DNA of 64,000 nt from an uncultured Campylobacter sp. (GCF_905373215.1 NZ_CAJPRT010000001.1:198276-262275), one strand, 5' to 3'; positions 8,166 to 17,118 are shown, counted from the first letter of the stretch. The notes: generated by a model from the sequence alone, not told the origin. Translations and numbers: made by a program.

Positions 8166-9311
8166 ATGGCGATTCTAAAAAGGAAAAAATTTTGGTTCAA
8201 CGTCCATCTTGTTTTGACGCTTATATGCTGCGTGCCGATCTTAATCGTAGCCCTTAGCGGCGCTATTATCTCGTATCATGATGAGATTATAGATGCGTTA
8301 AATCAAAGCAAATCTTTCGTGAGCCCGAGCGGAAAAGACGCTCTTAAGCCCGCCAAAATTTTAAATATTTTCAGAAAAGCCAAGCCCGGTTTTATGCTTA
8401 GTTATTATAGAATTCCGCAAAATAAAAACGAAGCGATTAGGCTTTCCGGTACAGATTCTGGCGGCGAGTTTAAATCATATTTTATAGATCCTTATAGCGG
8501 TGAAATTACTTCGGAAAACATAGGTGATACGTTTATCGGTGTAATGCTAAACCTACATACCAATCTGGGATTTGGGCTAAGCAAAAACGAAACTCTGCGG
8601 CTAATAGGCAAAAATATCGTGGCGCTTAGCACGGTTATGTTTATTTTGGTCTTAATTTCAGGCGCGGTGATTTATTATCCTAGTTTTAGAGGGAAAATTT
8701 TACGTGCATTTAGGATAAATTTTAAAGCTAGAGGTTATGCTTTTTTATATAGCTTACATGGCGCAGTCGGAGCTTTGCTGCTGCCTATTTTGCTTACGAT
8801 AAGCGCTAGCGGGCTTTATTGGTCGTATGATTGGATAGCCAAAATCACCAACAGAGCGCTAGGCGAAAAGGAAATTTTTAGAAAAACGAGTTTTACCGAA
8901 GTGCGAGGATTTTCGCTCGAGGATGAAGATAAAATTTTAAATTTGCAGACGGTATTTGATATTTTTAAGCGTGAACGCGGTGAAAACTACGAATTCTTCA
9001 ATATTATCGCTCAAAAAGATGGAGAAAATTTTATGATCTTTTATTTCGATAAAGGCGAAAAGAGCGAAGAGCATATGAATACGATGAGCGTAAACGTTAA
9101 AAAGGGCATCTTGCGGCATGCTCGCTATGATGATACGAAAAGTACCATGCCGCGCCCTTTTGCTATACATAAAGCCGTTTTGAGCGTGCATTCGGGCTAT
9201 ATCTTTGGCGAGGCGGGTAAGTTCTTGTTTTGCGTAGCGGCGATTTCAGTGTTATTTTTTATAGTTACGGGATTTTGGATGAGCATAAAAAGAATTTATA
9301 AGAAAAGATAA
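8166..9311 (+). CDS. PepSY-associated membrane protein (putative ferric-siderophore reductase)
   Basis: 381 residues with four predicted membrane helices: near residues 10-33, 155-177, 198-220 and the C-terminal 350-375. A large soluble loop lies between the first two and another before the last. The first helix region (FWFNVHLVLTLICCVPILIVALSGAII) is diagnostic of the PepSY-associated TM family found beside TonB-dependent receptors. Members such as FoxB/FpvG-type proteins reduce iron from siderophores in the periplasm or inner membrane. His residues in helices 1, 2 and 3 could bind haem. RBS AAGGAAA before ATG 8166; cotranscription with the receptor is likely. Confidence 0.85.
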   Translation: MAILKRKKFWFNVHLVLTLICCVPILIVALSGAIISYHDEIIDALNQSKSFVSPSGKDALKPAKILNIFRKAKPGFMLSYYRIPQNKNEAIRLSGTDSGGEFKSYFIDPYSGEITSENIGDTFIGVMLNLHTNLGFGLSKNETLRLIGKNIVALSTVMFILVLISGAVIYYPSFRGKILRAFRINFKARGYAFLYSLHGAVGALLLPILLTISASGLYWSYDWIAKITNRALGEKEIFRKTSFTEVRGFSLEDEDKILNLQTVFDIFKRERGENYEFFNIIAQKDGENFMIFYFDKGEKSEEHMNTMSVNVKKGILRHARYDDTKSTMPRPFAIHKAVLSVHSGYIFGEAGKFLFCVAAISVLFFIVTGFWMSIKRIYKKR

Positions 9312-9500
9312 ATCTACGAATTCAAAGCGGAGAGATAGCTTGTCCGCGGCGTAAATTTAAAATTTTACCCGAAGCAAGATCGCTTCTTTTCAGTTAATAA
9401 AATTTTATGTGTAGCGCTTTGAAATACTGCGTGCAGAGTCTTTGTGGGCCTTGTGCCGCATTTTGATTTTGTTAAATTTGCTTCGGCGTTTCAACCGCAC

Positions 9501-10433
9501 TTATTTACCGCTCATAAAATCCCTAATATTCTGCGCGATCATCTTTATCAGCCGTTTGCGAGCCTCGACGCTCGCCCATGCGATGTGGGGCGTGATGACG
9601 ACGTTGCGGCGATTTTTTACTCGCAGCAGCGGATGATCCGCCCTCATCGGCTCTGTTTGCAGCACGTCAAGCGCCGTGCGCAGGCCTCGCTCGTCCACGG
9701 CGCGAGCCAGCGCGTCCTCATCCACGATGCCGCCGCGGCCGAAATTCATCAAGATCGCCCCCTCTTTCATCTTCGCAAGCTCCGCCTCGCCGATCAATCC
9801 CGCCGTTTTTTCATTTAGCGGGGCGTGGATTGAGACGATGTCGCAAGCTCTCAAAAGCGTGTCCAGGCTCACTCTGGCGAACTCGCCGTTATCGTTCGCG
9901 CCGCTGGTGGAGTAGTATCTCACGTTCGCGCCGAACGCGGCGGCGATGCGGGCGAGCTTTACGCCGATCTGTCCAAGCCCGATAACGCCGAATTCTTTGC
10001 CGTAAATTTCGCTGATGGGCGCATCAATGTGAGTAAAAATTTCGCTCTCACACCATTTGCCGCTGCTGCCGTAATCCGCGTAGTATCCGAGCGCGTTGGT
10101 TAGCGCAAACAGCGACGCGAAGGTCTGCTGCACGACGCTTTGCGTCGAATAGCCCGCCACATTTTTCACTGCGATGCCGCGAGCCTGCGCGGCCTGCATA
10201 TCGATATTATTCGTGCCAGTGGCGCTGACGCAGATCAGCTTAAGCGCGGTTTGCGCCATGATCTCGTCCGCGATTAGGACTTTGTTGGTGATGACGACAT
10301 CGGCGCCCGCTAGGCGTTGCGCGGTTTGCGCGGGCTCGGTCATCTCATAGCTTTCAAACTCGCCCAAGCTCGCGATCTCGCTAAGATCGGCATCTCCTCC
10401 CAGCGTCGCGGCATCCAAACATACGATTTTCAT
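9501..10433 (-). CDS. NAD-dependent D-2-hydroxyacid dehydrogenase
   Basis: 310 residues. Rossmann motif GLGQIGVKLARIAAAFG near residue 150, catalytic Arg in NFGRGGIVDEDAL, Glu in LDVLQTEPM and His in TPHIAW: the complete R-E-H set of the family (HprA/SerA/LdhA type). Substrate is not readable; glyoxylate/hydroxypyruvate, D-glycerate or D-lactate are possible. RBS GGGGG before the ATG at 10433. It follows the glutathionylspermidine-synthase-like gene in the same direction, as I recall for C. jejuni Cj0371-Cj0373, but here a 580-bp repeat-rich spacer separates them. Confidence 0.9.
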   Translation of the reverse strand: MKIVCLDAATLGGDADLSEIASLGEFESYEMTEPAQTAQRLAGADVVITNKVLIADEIMAQTALKLICVSATGTNNIDMQAAQARGIAVKNVAGYSTQSVVQQTFASLFALTNALGYYADYGSSGKWCESEIFTHIDAPISEIYGKEFGVIGLGQIGVKLARIAAAFGANVRYYSTSGANDNGEFARVSLDTLLRACDIVSIHAPLNEKTAGLIGEAELAKMKEGAILMNFGRGGIVDEDALARAVDERGLRTALDVLQTEPMRADHPLLRVKNRRNVVITPHIAWASVEARKRLIKMIAQNIRDFMSGK

Positions 10434-10526
10434 ATTTCCCCCTTTGCGTTTTAAAATTTTAAGCCATGGCTGCGCGGCTAAATTTAGCCGCTAAATTCCG
10501 TCGCGCAGTCGAAGCATGGTGCTTAA

Positions 10527-10618
10527 ACGGTAAATTTTAACTCACGAAATTTAGCTATTGCGGAAATTTACTCTAGCGAAATTTTACTATTGCGAATTCT
10601 ACCCTCGCGAAATTTAAC
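10527..10618. repeat. degenerate ~15-bp tandem repeats
   Basis: Six head-to-tail units of 14-16 bp can be lined up: ACGGTAAATTTTAAC, TCACGAAATTTAGC, TATTGCGGAAATTTAC, TCTAGCGAAATTTTAC, TATTGCGAATTCTAC, CCTCGCGAAATTTAAC. The shared core is GCG-AAATTT-(A)AC. It lies between two minus-strand genes in a non-coding spacer. Confidence 0.55.
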
Positions 10619-11012
10619 TCAGCGGCGCGCGGGGCGTTAAATTTTAAAATTCTAACTCGCATCAAAATAAGCGGTAAATTTTACCGCCGCTGAACCCTGC
10701 GTCTAAATTTTGAAATTCTAATTTGCGCCGAAGTGAGAGATCAATTTTTGCCGCTCGCGTTTAAATTTTAAAATTTAGCTCGCGCAAATCTTGCTCTGCA
10801 CGGAATTTAGTTCGCGCCAATTTAGCCTGCTCGAAATTTTATCTGCGCAGAATTCCAGTAGCGACGCTACGTTAAATTTTGCCGTAGCCTCCAGCGTTAA
10901 ATTTCACCGCCGCCCAGCGATAAAATTTACCGCCGCGAGAGCCTTGCCGCCAAAGCTACTGCCAAAATACTCCGCCTTAAAATTTCTCAAATTTTTAAAA
11001 TTTGCCGCGCCG
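10619..11012. other. repeat-like non-coding spacer
   Basis: About 390 bp with no believable gene. It continues the AAATTT-rich style of the tandem repeat before it, with several TTAAATTTTAAAATT words and the small palindrome GCGGTAAA-T-TTTACCGC near 10670-10686. An open plus frame at 10791-11051 lacks codon character and runs into the 3' end of the next gene on the other strand. Confidence 0.5.
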
Positions 11013-12197
11013 CTACTTCGCGTCCTCGATGTAGTGCCCCACAAATTTTGAGAGATTATTGAGTATCTCGCCGCCCTTGCGGAAGCCTAGCGCGCAGCCC
11101 TCAAAGGCGAAAAATACCCCCGCTTGGTAGCTCTGGGCGCGCTCGTCTTTGTTTAGCTCGTAAAATTCCTGATATAAAAATTTCTGATTTCCGTAGTCGC
11201 CGCCATTTTCCTCTATCTTTCTGCCGTCGGCGTCGAAGATCGCTACGTTCGCCCCCTCGCGCGCCAAAAACGGCTTTTTGATCATCTTTTTGCCGATGAT
11301 CGGCGAAAAGGAGCTTTGTAGCAGCAGCGGGTGGTTTGGATACAGATCCCACAGGATTTTCATAATCCCCTTACTTTGGAAAAGCAGCGTGTATGCGGGA
11401 TTTAGGATGATCGCCTTTTGGTTTTGCACGATGTTTTTTAAGATGAGCGCAAGCTCGCCCTCCTCGATCGCGATCGCCTCCCAAGGGATGAGCTTGAACC
11501 AATACTCGTAGTTTTCGCCCTCAAAAAACACGCCCTCTTCGTCGTTAAATTCCACCTCGTCCACGTAGGCAAAGCGCGTCTTAAAGCCTGCATCCTCCGC
11601 GGTCTGCTGCAAAAGTTTCGTCGTCTTTTCGTCCTCGACGTTGCCCGCGACGCTGCTAAATAGAATTTTCCACCCCTCGTAAAATTTGGAAAAGTCCTCG
11701 AGCTCGCCGTCAAGCACCACGAGCCGCTTGAAATTATCGCGCAGCGCGTCGTAGAGGTCGTTGAACTGGCTCGCCTCGTCCATGCCGTTTTCTTTGAGCA
11801 TCGCCCACTGGATGATCGCCGTCTCAAACACCGCCGTGGGCGTGTCGGCGTTAAATTCTATCAGCTTGATAGGCTTGCCGTCCAGCCCGCCTGCGAAATC
11901 AAAGCGCCCGTATAGGTGCCAGTGTACTTCGTTTTCCCAGCTTTGCTTGATTAGATCGACGAGGTTGAAGGGGATGCCGAGCTCGTGGAAGAGGTTGTTG
12001 TCGATGACGTGCTGCGCGGCTGCGACAAACATCTCATATAGCTCGTTCGCCGCTTCGTAATACGCATCCGCTTCCGCAGCGCTCACGCGCACGATCTCGT
12101 CACTGACGTAAGGGGTCTCATCGGCGTCCGTGTGCCAGTAAAAGCCGAGCTTTTCGAGATACTCGTTGCTTAGCGGCGTTATCTTTTTTAGTTGCAT
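11013..12197 (-). CDS. glutathionylspermidine-synthase-family ATP-grasp protein
   Basis: 394 residues, the full length of the bacterial GSP_synth family (YgiC/YjfC type). Landmarks: EVHWHLYGRFDFAGG and KLIEFNADTPTAV in the N-terminal half, the ATP-grasp part with SSFSPIIGKKMIKKPFLAREGANV, and a C-terminal QAGVFFAFEGCALGFRKGGEI. The family has the synthetase fold without the amidase domain. Real glutathionylspermidine synthesis in Campylobacter is unproven; ligation of an amine to a peptide or envelope component is possible. RBS AAAGGAAAA before ATG 12197. Upstream on the same strand, after ~780 bp, is the UPF0323 lipoprotein. Confidence 0.88.
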   Translation of the reverse strand: MQLKKITPLSNEYLEKLGFYWHTDADETPYVSDEIVRVSAAEADAYYEAANELYEMFVAAAQHVIDNNLFHELGIPFNLVDLIKQSWENEVHWHLYGRFDFAGGLDGKPIKLIEFNADTPTAVFETAIIQWAMLKENGMDEASQFNDLYDALRDNFKRLVVLDGELEDFSKFYEGWKILFSSVAGNVEDEKTTKLLQQTAEDAGFKTRFAYVDEVEFNDEEGVFFEGENYEYWFKLIPWEAIAIEEGELALILKNIVQNQKAIILNPAYTLLFQSKGIMKILWDLYPNHPLLLQSSFSPIIGKKMIKKPFLAREGANVAIFDADGRKIEENGGDYGNQKFLYQEFYELNKDERAQSYQAGVFFAFEGCALGFRKGGEILNNLSKFVGHYIEDAK

Positions 12198-12977
12198 AGA
12201 TTTTCCTTTTTATGTAAATTTTAAAATTCCGCCCGCAGCGCAAAACAAATATAGCACTAGTCGCTGCCGGCGTATCTTGCGAGCGCAGCGAAGCAGAATA
12301 AAACGCGAGCTATGGGCTCGCACCTCTAAGCGCACCGGTTAATCAGAGCTCGGCGGGCGAGCGGTGCATTGCCCCGTCGCAGAGTGGCACCTCTTTTGCA
12401 AGAAATACACCCTTGCAAGTAGCCCCTCCTCGGCTTCCTCAAAAACTACGGCACGACTTAATCGCGCGATGCTGCGACCTAGATTTCGCTCGGGTAAATT
12501 TACTCACTTTAGCACCGCTTGGCGATATAAAATTTGCCGCAAGAAGCGCTGCGATACGAAATCCGATTGCGGATGCGGTGATTAAAACTCCCACCGTAGC
12601 ACGGCCTCGCTCGCCTTAATGTCGCGTCGCAATATAAAATTTTATCGCACGACGCTGCCTTTCATATCAAAATTTCGCCGCGTGGCAATACCTCAGTAAA
12701 AAATGCAATCCGATGCGCTCGGCAGCGGGCGCGAATTCCACCTCGTCATAACATCGCCGCGGCAATAATTACAAACTTGCTATACGCATAGTGACTAGGA
12801 CATTGTCCCCCGAGCGATACGTAATTTGCCGTATCGAATTTCACCGAAAACGTGCCATACGGAGTGCGCTTTCGTTTTAGCTAAAATTCTACTGCGACGG
12901 AATTTTGCTCGCTTTCAAGTGCCGCGTGTTAAAATTTAAACTCGCCGCGCAAAGTCGCCGTATATTTCAAAGCGCGT
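12198..12977. other. 780-bp intergenic region, no gene seen
   Basis: No frame has a ribosome site with coherent codon use; the small plus frames at 12364-12619 look random. The text is a mixture of GC-rich words (GCGCGATGCTGCG) and AAATTT words, compatible with decayed DNA. No tRNA-like cloverleaf was recognised. Confidence 0.5.
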
Positions 12978-13565
12978 TTAGCCGCCGAAAAAACCGCCGC
13001 TCTTGCCGCTCTTACTTCCGCCGAAAAAACCGCTTCTGCCGCTTCGCGCCTTATCGTTTTGCTGCTTTGCTTGATTGAAGCTATCGACGCTTCTAGAATA
13101 TGCGCTAGGGCTTTTATAGGCGGTTTGGCGCTGGCTTTGATAGGCAGGGTTGTTAAACAGCTTGCCGCCGATCCATGAGCCGATGATGGCGCCTGCAGCG
13201 CTTGCCAAGATCGCTTCGCCCAGGCTCATGCCGCCGCTGCTAAGCTGCGCGTTTTGGTTGGTTAAATTTGAAGTGCCGGCGTCGATTTTGGCGTTTTCTT
13301 CGGCTAGAAGGGCTTTGGTTTCCTCATCGCTTAAAATTCTCTCCGTGCCGTCGAGCGATCTTAAGATAATCTGGGTTTTTTCGCTTGGAAATTCCTCTAA
13401 AATTTTATATTTTCCCGGCGCGACCTCTTCAAGCCGCACGAGCGCGCCTTCTTGCAGACGGACGTTTTGCTCCTGCCCCCTATCGTCGCAGCCTGCTAAC
13501 GAGCCCGCCATAACGAGCCCGAAGCCGCTTACCAGCGCATAGCTAGCGATTTTGCGTAGTTTCAT
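12978..13565 (-). CDS. UPF0323 family lipoprotein
   Basis: 195 residues. Lipobox SLAG-C with Cys26 after a basic, hydrophobic leader, so it should be a lipid-anchored envelope protein. The middle has a charged segment (LVRLEEVAPGKYKILEEFPS), then a Gly/Ala-rich hydrophobic stretch (AILASAAGAIIGSWIGGKLF), and a flexible tail rich in Ser, Gly and Phe ending in repeated FFGG motifs. This matches the UPF0323 lipoprotein that accompanies the GSP-synthase-like gene in Campylobacter. Function unknown. Its start overlaps the stop of the upstream HTH gene by 4 bp (ATGA), so translation is probably coupled. Confidence 0.88.
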   Translation of the reverse strand: MKLRKIASYALVSGFGLVMAGSLAGCDDRGQEQNVRLQEGALVRLEEVAPGKYKILEEFPSEKTQIILRSLDGTERILSDEETKALLAEENAKIDAGTSNLTNQNAQLSSGGMSLGEAILASAAGAIIGSWIGGKLFNNPAYQSQRQTAYKSPSAYSRSVDSFNQAKQQNDKARSGRSGFFGGSKSGKSGGFFGG

Positions 13566-14200
13566 TTAGATCCTTTCAGTGATTTTATATCTAGGCTTTG
13601 ATTTATCAAAAGTTCGTTTCCCTCGACGCGGATAAACTCGCTCTTGCCGATATTTTCGATGATTAGGCTTTGCGCTTTGAGGCGTTTTTTGCGTTTGAGC
13701 GATTTTACGAATTTTGCAAGGCTCGTCCATTCGCTACGATCGAAGGTTTTTTCTTTGATTTCGACATCATAGGGTTTGGCCTCGCGGCTTTTGCTCGAAA
13801 GCAGCGGTTTGTCAAAAAATGATAAAAAATACCTGAGCTTCTCGTCGCGCTCCTTATACATCAGCTTGATTTCATCTTTCGAGGCGATTAAAATTTCCTC
13901 TTTTTCTTTGTGAAGCCTGTCCTTATCGCTTTGCAGTGCTTCGATTTTACCTTTTAGCTCGGAGATTTCTTTGATGAGATAGTCGATGAAGCTTTGAGTG
14001 CCCGCCCCACCGCCAGTACGCGTGCTTTTTGCAGAGCCTTGCGAAGCGGGCTCGCTTTGTTGCATTTCATCATCTAAAAGCACGTAGCGTACGCCGCCGC
14101 TTTCCTCGGCGCGCAAGGAATTTCTACGGATGCGGTTATAGACGGCTTCTTTTGAAATTCCTAAAATTTCGGCTGCTTCGCCGATCGAGACTTTTTTCAT
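13562..14200 (-). CDS. HTH DNA-binding protein with coiled coil
   Basis: 212 residues. The N-terminus (MKKVSIGEAAEILGISKEAV, then YNRIRR) is a MerR/excisionase-like helix-turn-helix. A Ser/Thr/Gly linker and a heptad-like charged coiled coil follow (about residues 70-125, FIDYLIKEISELKGKIEALQ). The C-terminal 80 residues are basic. It probably binds DNA as a dimer through the coiled coil. It overlaps the UPF0323 lipoprotein by 4 bp and may autoregulate this pair. It is divergent from the TetR gene over a 277-bp spacer. Confidence 0.75.
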   Translation of the reverse strand: MKKVSIGEAAEILGISKEAVYNRIRRNSLRAEESGGVRYVLLDDEMQQSEPASQGSAKSTRTGGGAGTQSFIDYLIKEISELKGKIEALQSDKDRLHKEKEEILIASKDEIKLMYKERDEKLRYFLSFFDKPLLSSKSREAKPYDVEIKEKTFDRSEWTSLAKFVKSLKRKKRLKAQSLIIENIGKSEFIRVEGNELLINQSLDIKSLKGSK

Positions 14201-14423
14201 ACAAAGATGCCTTTTAGCGTTTTAGGTAATTATTGCTAAATTTGCCTAAAATAGGCATTAAACGCTTCGTTTACAAAGATAGATTCCGCCTTACCGCAGC
14301 CGGCGCGCGATAAATTCCGCTCGCTCGCGCCCGCTAGATATAAAATTTCGCTTCGCTTGCAAAAGCCGCGCAAATTATTTTTTGCTGAGGTTTTAAAATT
14401 TTAGCCCAATAATGTTGCTTAAT

Positions 14424-14446
14424 TAAGTATATTTTTTATACACTTA
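14424..14446. promoter_or_regulatory. probable operator of the TetR-family gene
   Basis: Half-sites TAAGTATAT and ATACACTTA form a 9-bp inverted repeat with one mismatch around five T. It ends about 30 bp before the TetR start codon, within the expected promoter. TetR-family proteins usually repress themselves through such sites. A shorter palindrome, CTTAATTAAG, overlaps its left edge. Confidence 0.55.
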
Positions 14447-14477
14447 CAAAAAATTTTAGTATTTCAAAGGAGGCGAA

Positions 14478-15101
14478 ATGTCTGAATCGCCTAAATATAA
14501 AAAATCCGAAATTCGCTGTAAGCTCATTTTAGACGCGGCGCTGGAGCTGTTTTTAGCCAAAGGCTACGAAGCTACGAGCTTAAGCGATATCATCGAGCTT
14601 AGCGGCGGCTCGCTATCGTCGGTTTATAAGTATTTTGATAACAAAGAAAGCCTATTTTTGCGCATCATCGAACTGCAAAGTAAAAAGCTCGACGAGCGAA
14701 TGAACGAGCGCATGCGAATCAATAAAGACCTAAAATTGCGTGAGTATCTGCGAGAGTTTGCAGGGATTTATCTGGAGTTTCTTTTCGCTCCGGAAGCGAT
14801 AAAATTCTACCGACTGATACTTTTCAGCGGCTTTAACGGTGCGCTTAGCGAGAGCCCAAAAATCTTTTTAAAAAGCGGCGTGCTAGGTTCGCCGAATGCG
14901 CTGGATGAGTATTTGGCGGCGCATGCGGACGAGTTTGCGCCCGGGCGCACGGCAAAAAGCCTAGCGCTATATTTTTGCTTTTTGCTTAGAGAGCCGCATT
15001 TTAGCAGGCTGCTATTTTTCGACGAAAAGCTAAATTTCAAAGCGAGCGAGCTAATCAAAGACCGCATCGATATATTTTTGCTCGGCGTAAAAAAGCGCTA
15101 A
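14478..15101 (+). CDS. TetR/AcrR-family transcriptional regulator
   Basis: 207 residues. The N-terminal HTH (ILDAALELFLAKGYEATSL, DIIELSGGS, then SSVYKYFDNKESLF) is canonical TetR; the rest is the helical ligand-binding domain. RBS AAAGGAGG nine bases before ATG 14478. No efflux genes stand next to it. The nearest plus-strand target is the RclA-like reductase 335 bp downstream, so redox or drug response is possible but not shown. Confidence 0.9.
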   Translation: MSESPKYKKSEIRCKLILDAALELFLAKGYEATSLSDIIELSGGSLSSVYKYFDNKESLFLRIIELQSKKLDERMNERMRINKDLKLREYLREFAGIYLEFLFAPEAIKFYRLILFSGFNGALSESPKIFLKSGVLGSPNALDEYLAAHADEFAPGRTAKSLALYFCFLLREPHFSRLLFFDEKLNFKASELIKDRIDIFLLGVKKR

Positions 15102-15436
15102 TGGCGGAATTTTACGGCGTAAATTCCGCACGCTTCGCGCCTTTAAATTTTATGAGCGGTTTGGGGCTTAGAATTTTGTAGCTTGGATTCTATCTGCTAC
15201 CAAGCGCTATAAAATGCCACGTATCCCGCACTTAAAATTTTAATTCTATCGGCGCAGAATTTTTAAAACAATTAGAGCCAAAATTTTATTTTCCGCATTA
15301 AATTCCGTGCTGCAGTTAAAATTTCATCGTTAAATTTCGCGCCTCTTGCCTGCGCCTTTAAATTTGCGCCACTCAGATTTTAAATTTAATAAAACCTCTT
15401 ATAATCCCGCGAAATTTCAGATCAAAAGGATAAAAA
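15102..15436. other. intergenic region, no gene seen
   Basis: 335 bp, AT-rich and full of AAATTTTA words. The last 40 bp carry a likely promoter (CTTATAATCCC near 15398) and the RBS AAAGGA for the reductase gene. Confidence 0.45.
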
Positions 15437-16777
15437 ATGGATTATGATATCATCGTAATAGGCTTTGGCAAAGCAGGCAAAACCCTTGCCGCAAAATCCG
15501 CTGCGCTAGGCAAAAAAGTCGCTCTCATCGAGCGCTCGCCGCAAATGTACGGCGGCACCTGCATCAACGTAGGCTGCATCCCGACCAAGCGGCTAGTTAC
15601 CGCGAGCAAGGAAGCAGGCTTCGTAAATTTCAGCGTGCTCGGAGAGTATTTCGTGCTGAGCATGCAGAAAAAGGACGAGCTCGTAGAGGCGCTGAGGGCG
15701 AAAAATTTAGCTATGCTAAAGGGAAGCCCAAATATCGATGTAATCGACGGCGAAGGCTCATTTATGAGCGCGAATTCCGTGCGCGTGCTAAGTCCTGACG
15801 GACAGACGCGTGAAATTTCAGCAGAAACGATCGTCGTAAATACGGGCTCGAGGGAGGTCGAGCCTAGCTTTGAGGTAAGCTCAGGGGTCGCTTATAGCAG
15901 CGAAGAAATTTTAAATTTAAAGATCCTGCCGAAGCATCTAGTAATCATCGGCGGCGGATTTATCGGGCTTGAGTTTGCCTCGATGTTTGCGGGGTTTGGC
16001 TCTAAAGTCAGCGTGCTGATGCGATCGAAATTTATGAAAAACGAGGATGAGGACGTGGCTGCCAGCGTCAAATCCGCTCTGCAGGCCCAAGGCGTGGAGA
16101 TTATCGAGGGCTGCGAGTTTTTGAGCTTAAAGGGCGGGGAGCTGAAATTTAACCTCGCGGGCGAGAGCGGGGTGGTCACAGCGGATGCGTTTTTATACGC
16201 CCTCGGTCGTCGCGCAAATACGAGCGAGCTAAATTTAGCCGCTGCGGGGGTGCAGACGGACGTGTACGGCAATATCATCACGAACGAGCATCTGCAAAGC
16301 TCGGCTGCGAGCATCTACGCGGCAGGCGACGTGCGCGGCGGCGAGATGTTTACCTACACGAGCTTAGACGATTTTAGGATCATTTTTAGCGCGCTTTTCG
16401 GAGACGGCGCGCGCACTACGAAAAACCGCGCACCGCATGCAAGCGTGCTGTTTACCCGCACGCCGCTAGCTCGCATCGGCCTTAGCGAGCGCAAAGCAAG
16501 AGCGAGCGGACGCGAGATCAAGGTGCTAAAGCTTGCGATGGCGGCAGTGCCGGGCGCCAAGGTCGTAGCACACGACGAGGGAATGATGAAAGCGGTCGTG
16601 GACGCGGCTAGCGGCGAAATTTTAGGCGCGGCGCTTCACTGCGTAAACGCGCACGAGATCGTTAATGAGCTGGCGATCGCCATGGCGCTGGGCGCGAAGG
16701 CGGACTTTTTCAAAAACCAAATTTTTACGCACCCGAGCATCAGCGAGGCACTGAACGATCTTTTCGGGCAGTTTTGA
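15437..16777 (+). CDS. RclA-like FAD-dependent disulfide oxidoreductase
   Basis: 446 residues of the class I pyridine-nucleotide disulfide reductase family. It has an FAD-binding GFGKAGKTLAA near residue 9, a redox-active Cys42-Cys47 pair (GGTCINVGCIPTK), a second nucleotide motif IIGGGFIGLEFASMF, and FAD motif IYAAGDVRGG. The catalytic HxxxE-type C-terminal dimer interface appears as TRIGLS-like then NELAIAMALGAKADFF and HPSISEAL. The N-terminal stretch, with GFGKAG in place of the usual GGGPGG, closely recalls E. coli RclA, a Cu(II)/thiol-linked reductase induced by hypochlorous acid. It appears monocistronic. Mercuric or dihydrolipoamide activity is less likely on this signature. Confidence 0.88.
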   Translation: MDYDIIVIGFGKAGKTLAAKSAALGKKVALIERSPQMYGGTCINVGCIPTKRLVTASKEAGFVNFSVLGEYFVLSMQKKDELVEALRAKNLAMLKGSPNIDVIDGEGSFMSANSVRVLSPDGQTREISAETIVVNTGSREVEPSFEVSSGVAYSSEEILNLKILPKHLVIIGGGFIGLEFASMFAGFGSKVSVLMRSKFMKNEDEDVAASVKSALQAQGVEIIEGCEFLSLKGGELKFNLAGESGVVTADAFLYALGRRANTSELNLAAAGVQTDVYGNIITNEHLQSSAASIYAAGDVRGGEMFTYTSLDDFRIIFSALFGDGARTTKNRAPHASVLFTRTPLARIGLSERKARASGREIKVLKLAMAAVPGAKVVAHDEGMMKAVVDAASGEILGAALHCVNAHEIVNELAIAMALGAKADFFKNQIFTHPSISEALNDLFGQF

Positions 16778-17118
16778 GCTTTTAAACCTTTTTGCGTTTA
16801 AAGCTTTGATAGCAAGCGGCGCTCGGGCTTGGCGATGCCCGGGCGCCCTAGCTAGGCAATGTCCTACTCCAAGCGCCCGGAACAAATTGATCGCGAAATT
16901 TAATGCGCCGGAGCGGGTTAAATTTAGACTGGGTTAAATAATTTGAGCCCTTGCCACCAGCGTCTTTCTTGGTCGCTATAACTTGGCACGCATCGCTTCA
17001 TCCGCCGCTTGTAAAAAATAATTTCTAGGTTATCTTGGAATTGTTTTGAAAGAGCTGTGTGTAAAATTCTGTTAGCACCTGCCGCGTTTTATTGTTTAGA
17101 ATTTCAAAAATTTATACT
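16778..17118. other. intergenic region with GC-rich hairpin
   Basis: A hairpin at 16818-16847 has an 11-bp stem (GGCGCTCGGGC / GCCCGGGCGCC, one wobble) and an 8-nt loop, about 40 bp after the reductase stop. It has no T-run, so termination is uncertain. The remaining 270 bp hold nothing recognisable and lead into the 3' end of the low-GC minus-strand cluster. Confidence 0.45.

Noticed and set aside
9444..9915. Plus-strand frames opposite the hydroxyacid dehydrogenase
   Set aside because: They mirror the coding strand of a complete, motif-rich gene; no ribosome sites.
10791..11051. 86-codon plus frame
   Set aside because: Runs into the 3' end of the ATP-grasp gene on the other strand and is built from AAATTT-word translations.
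12364..12619. Two overlapping short plus frames
   Set aside because: Random composition and no initiation signal; treated as empty spacer.
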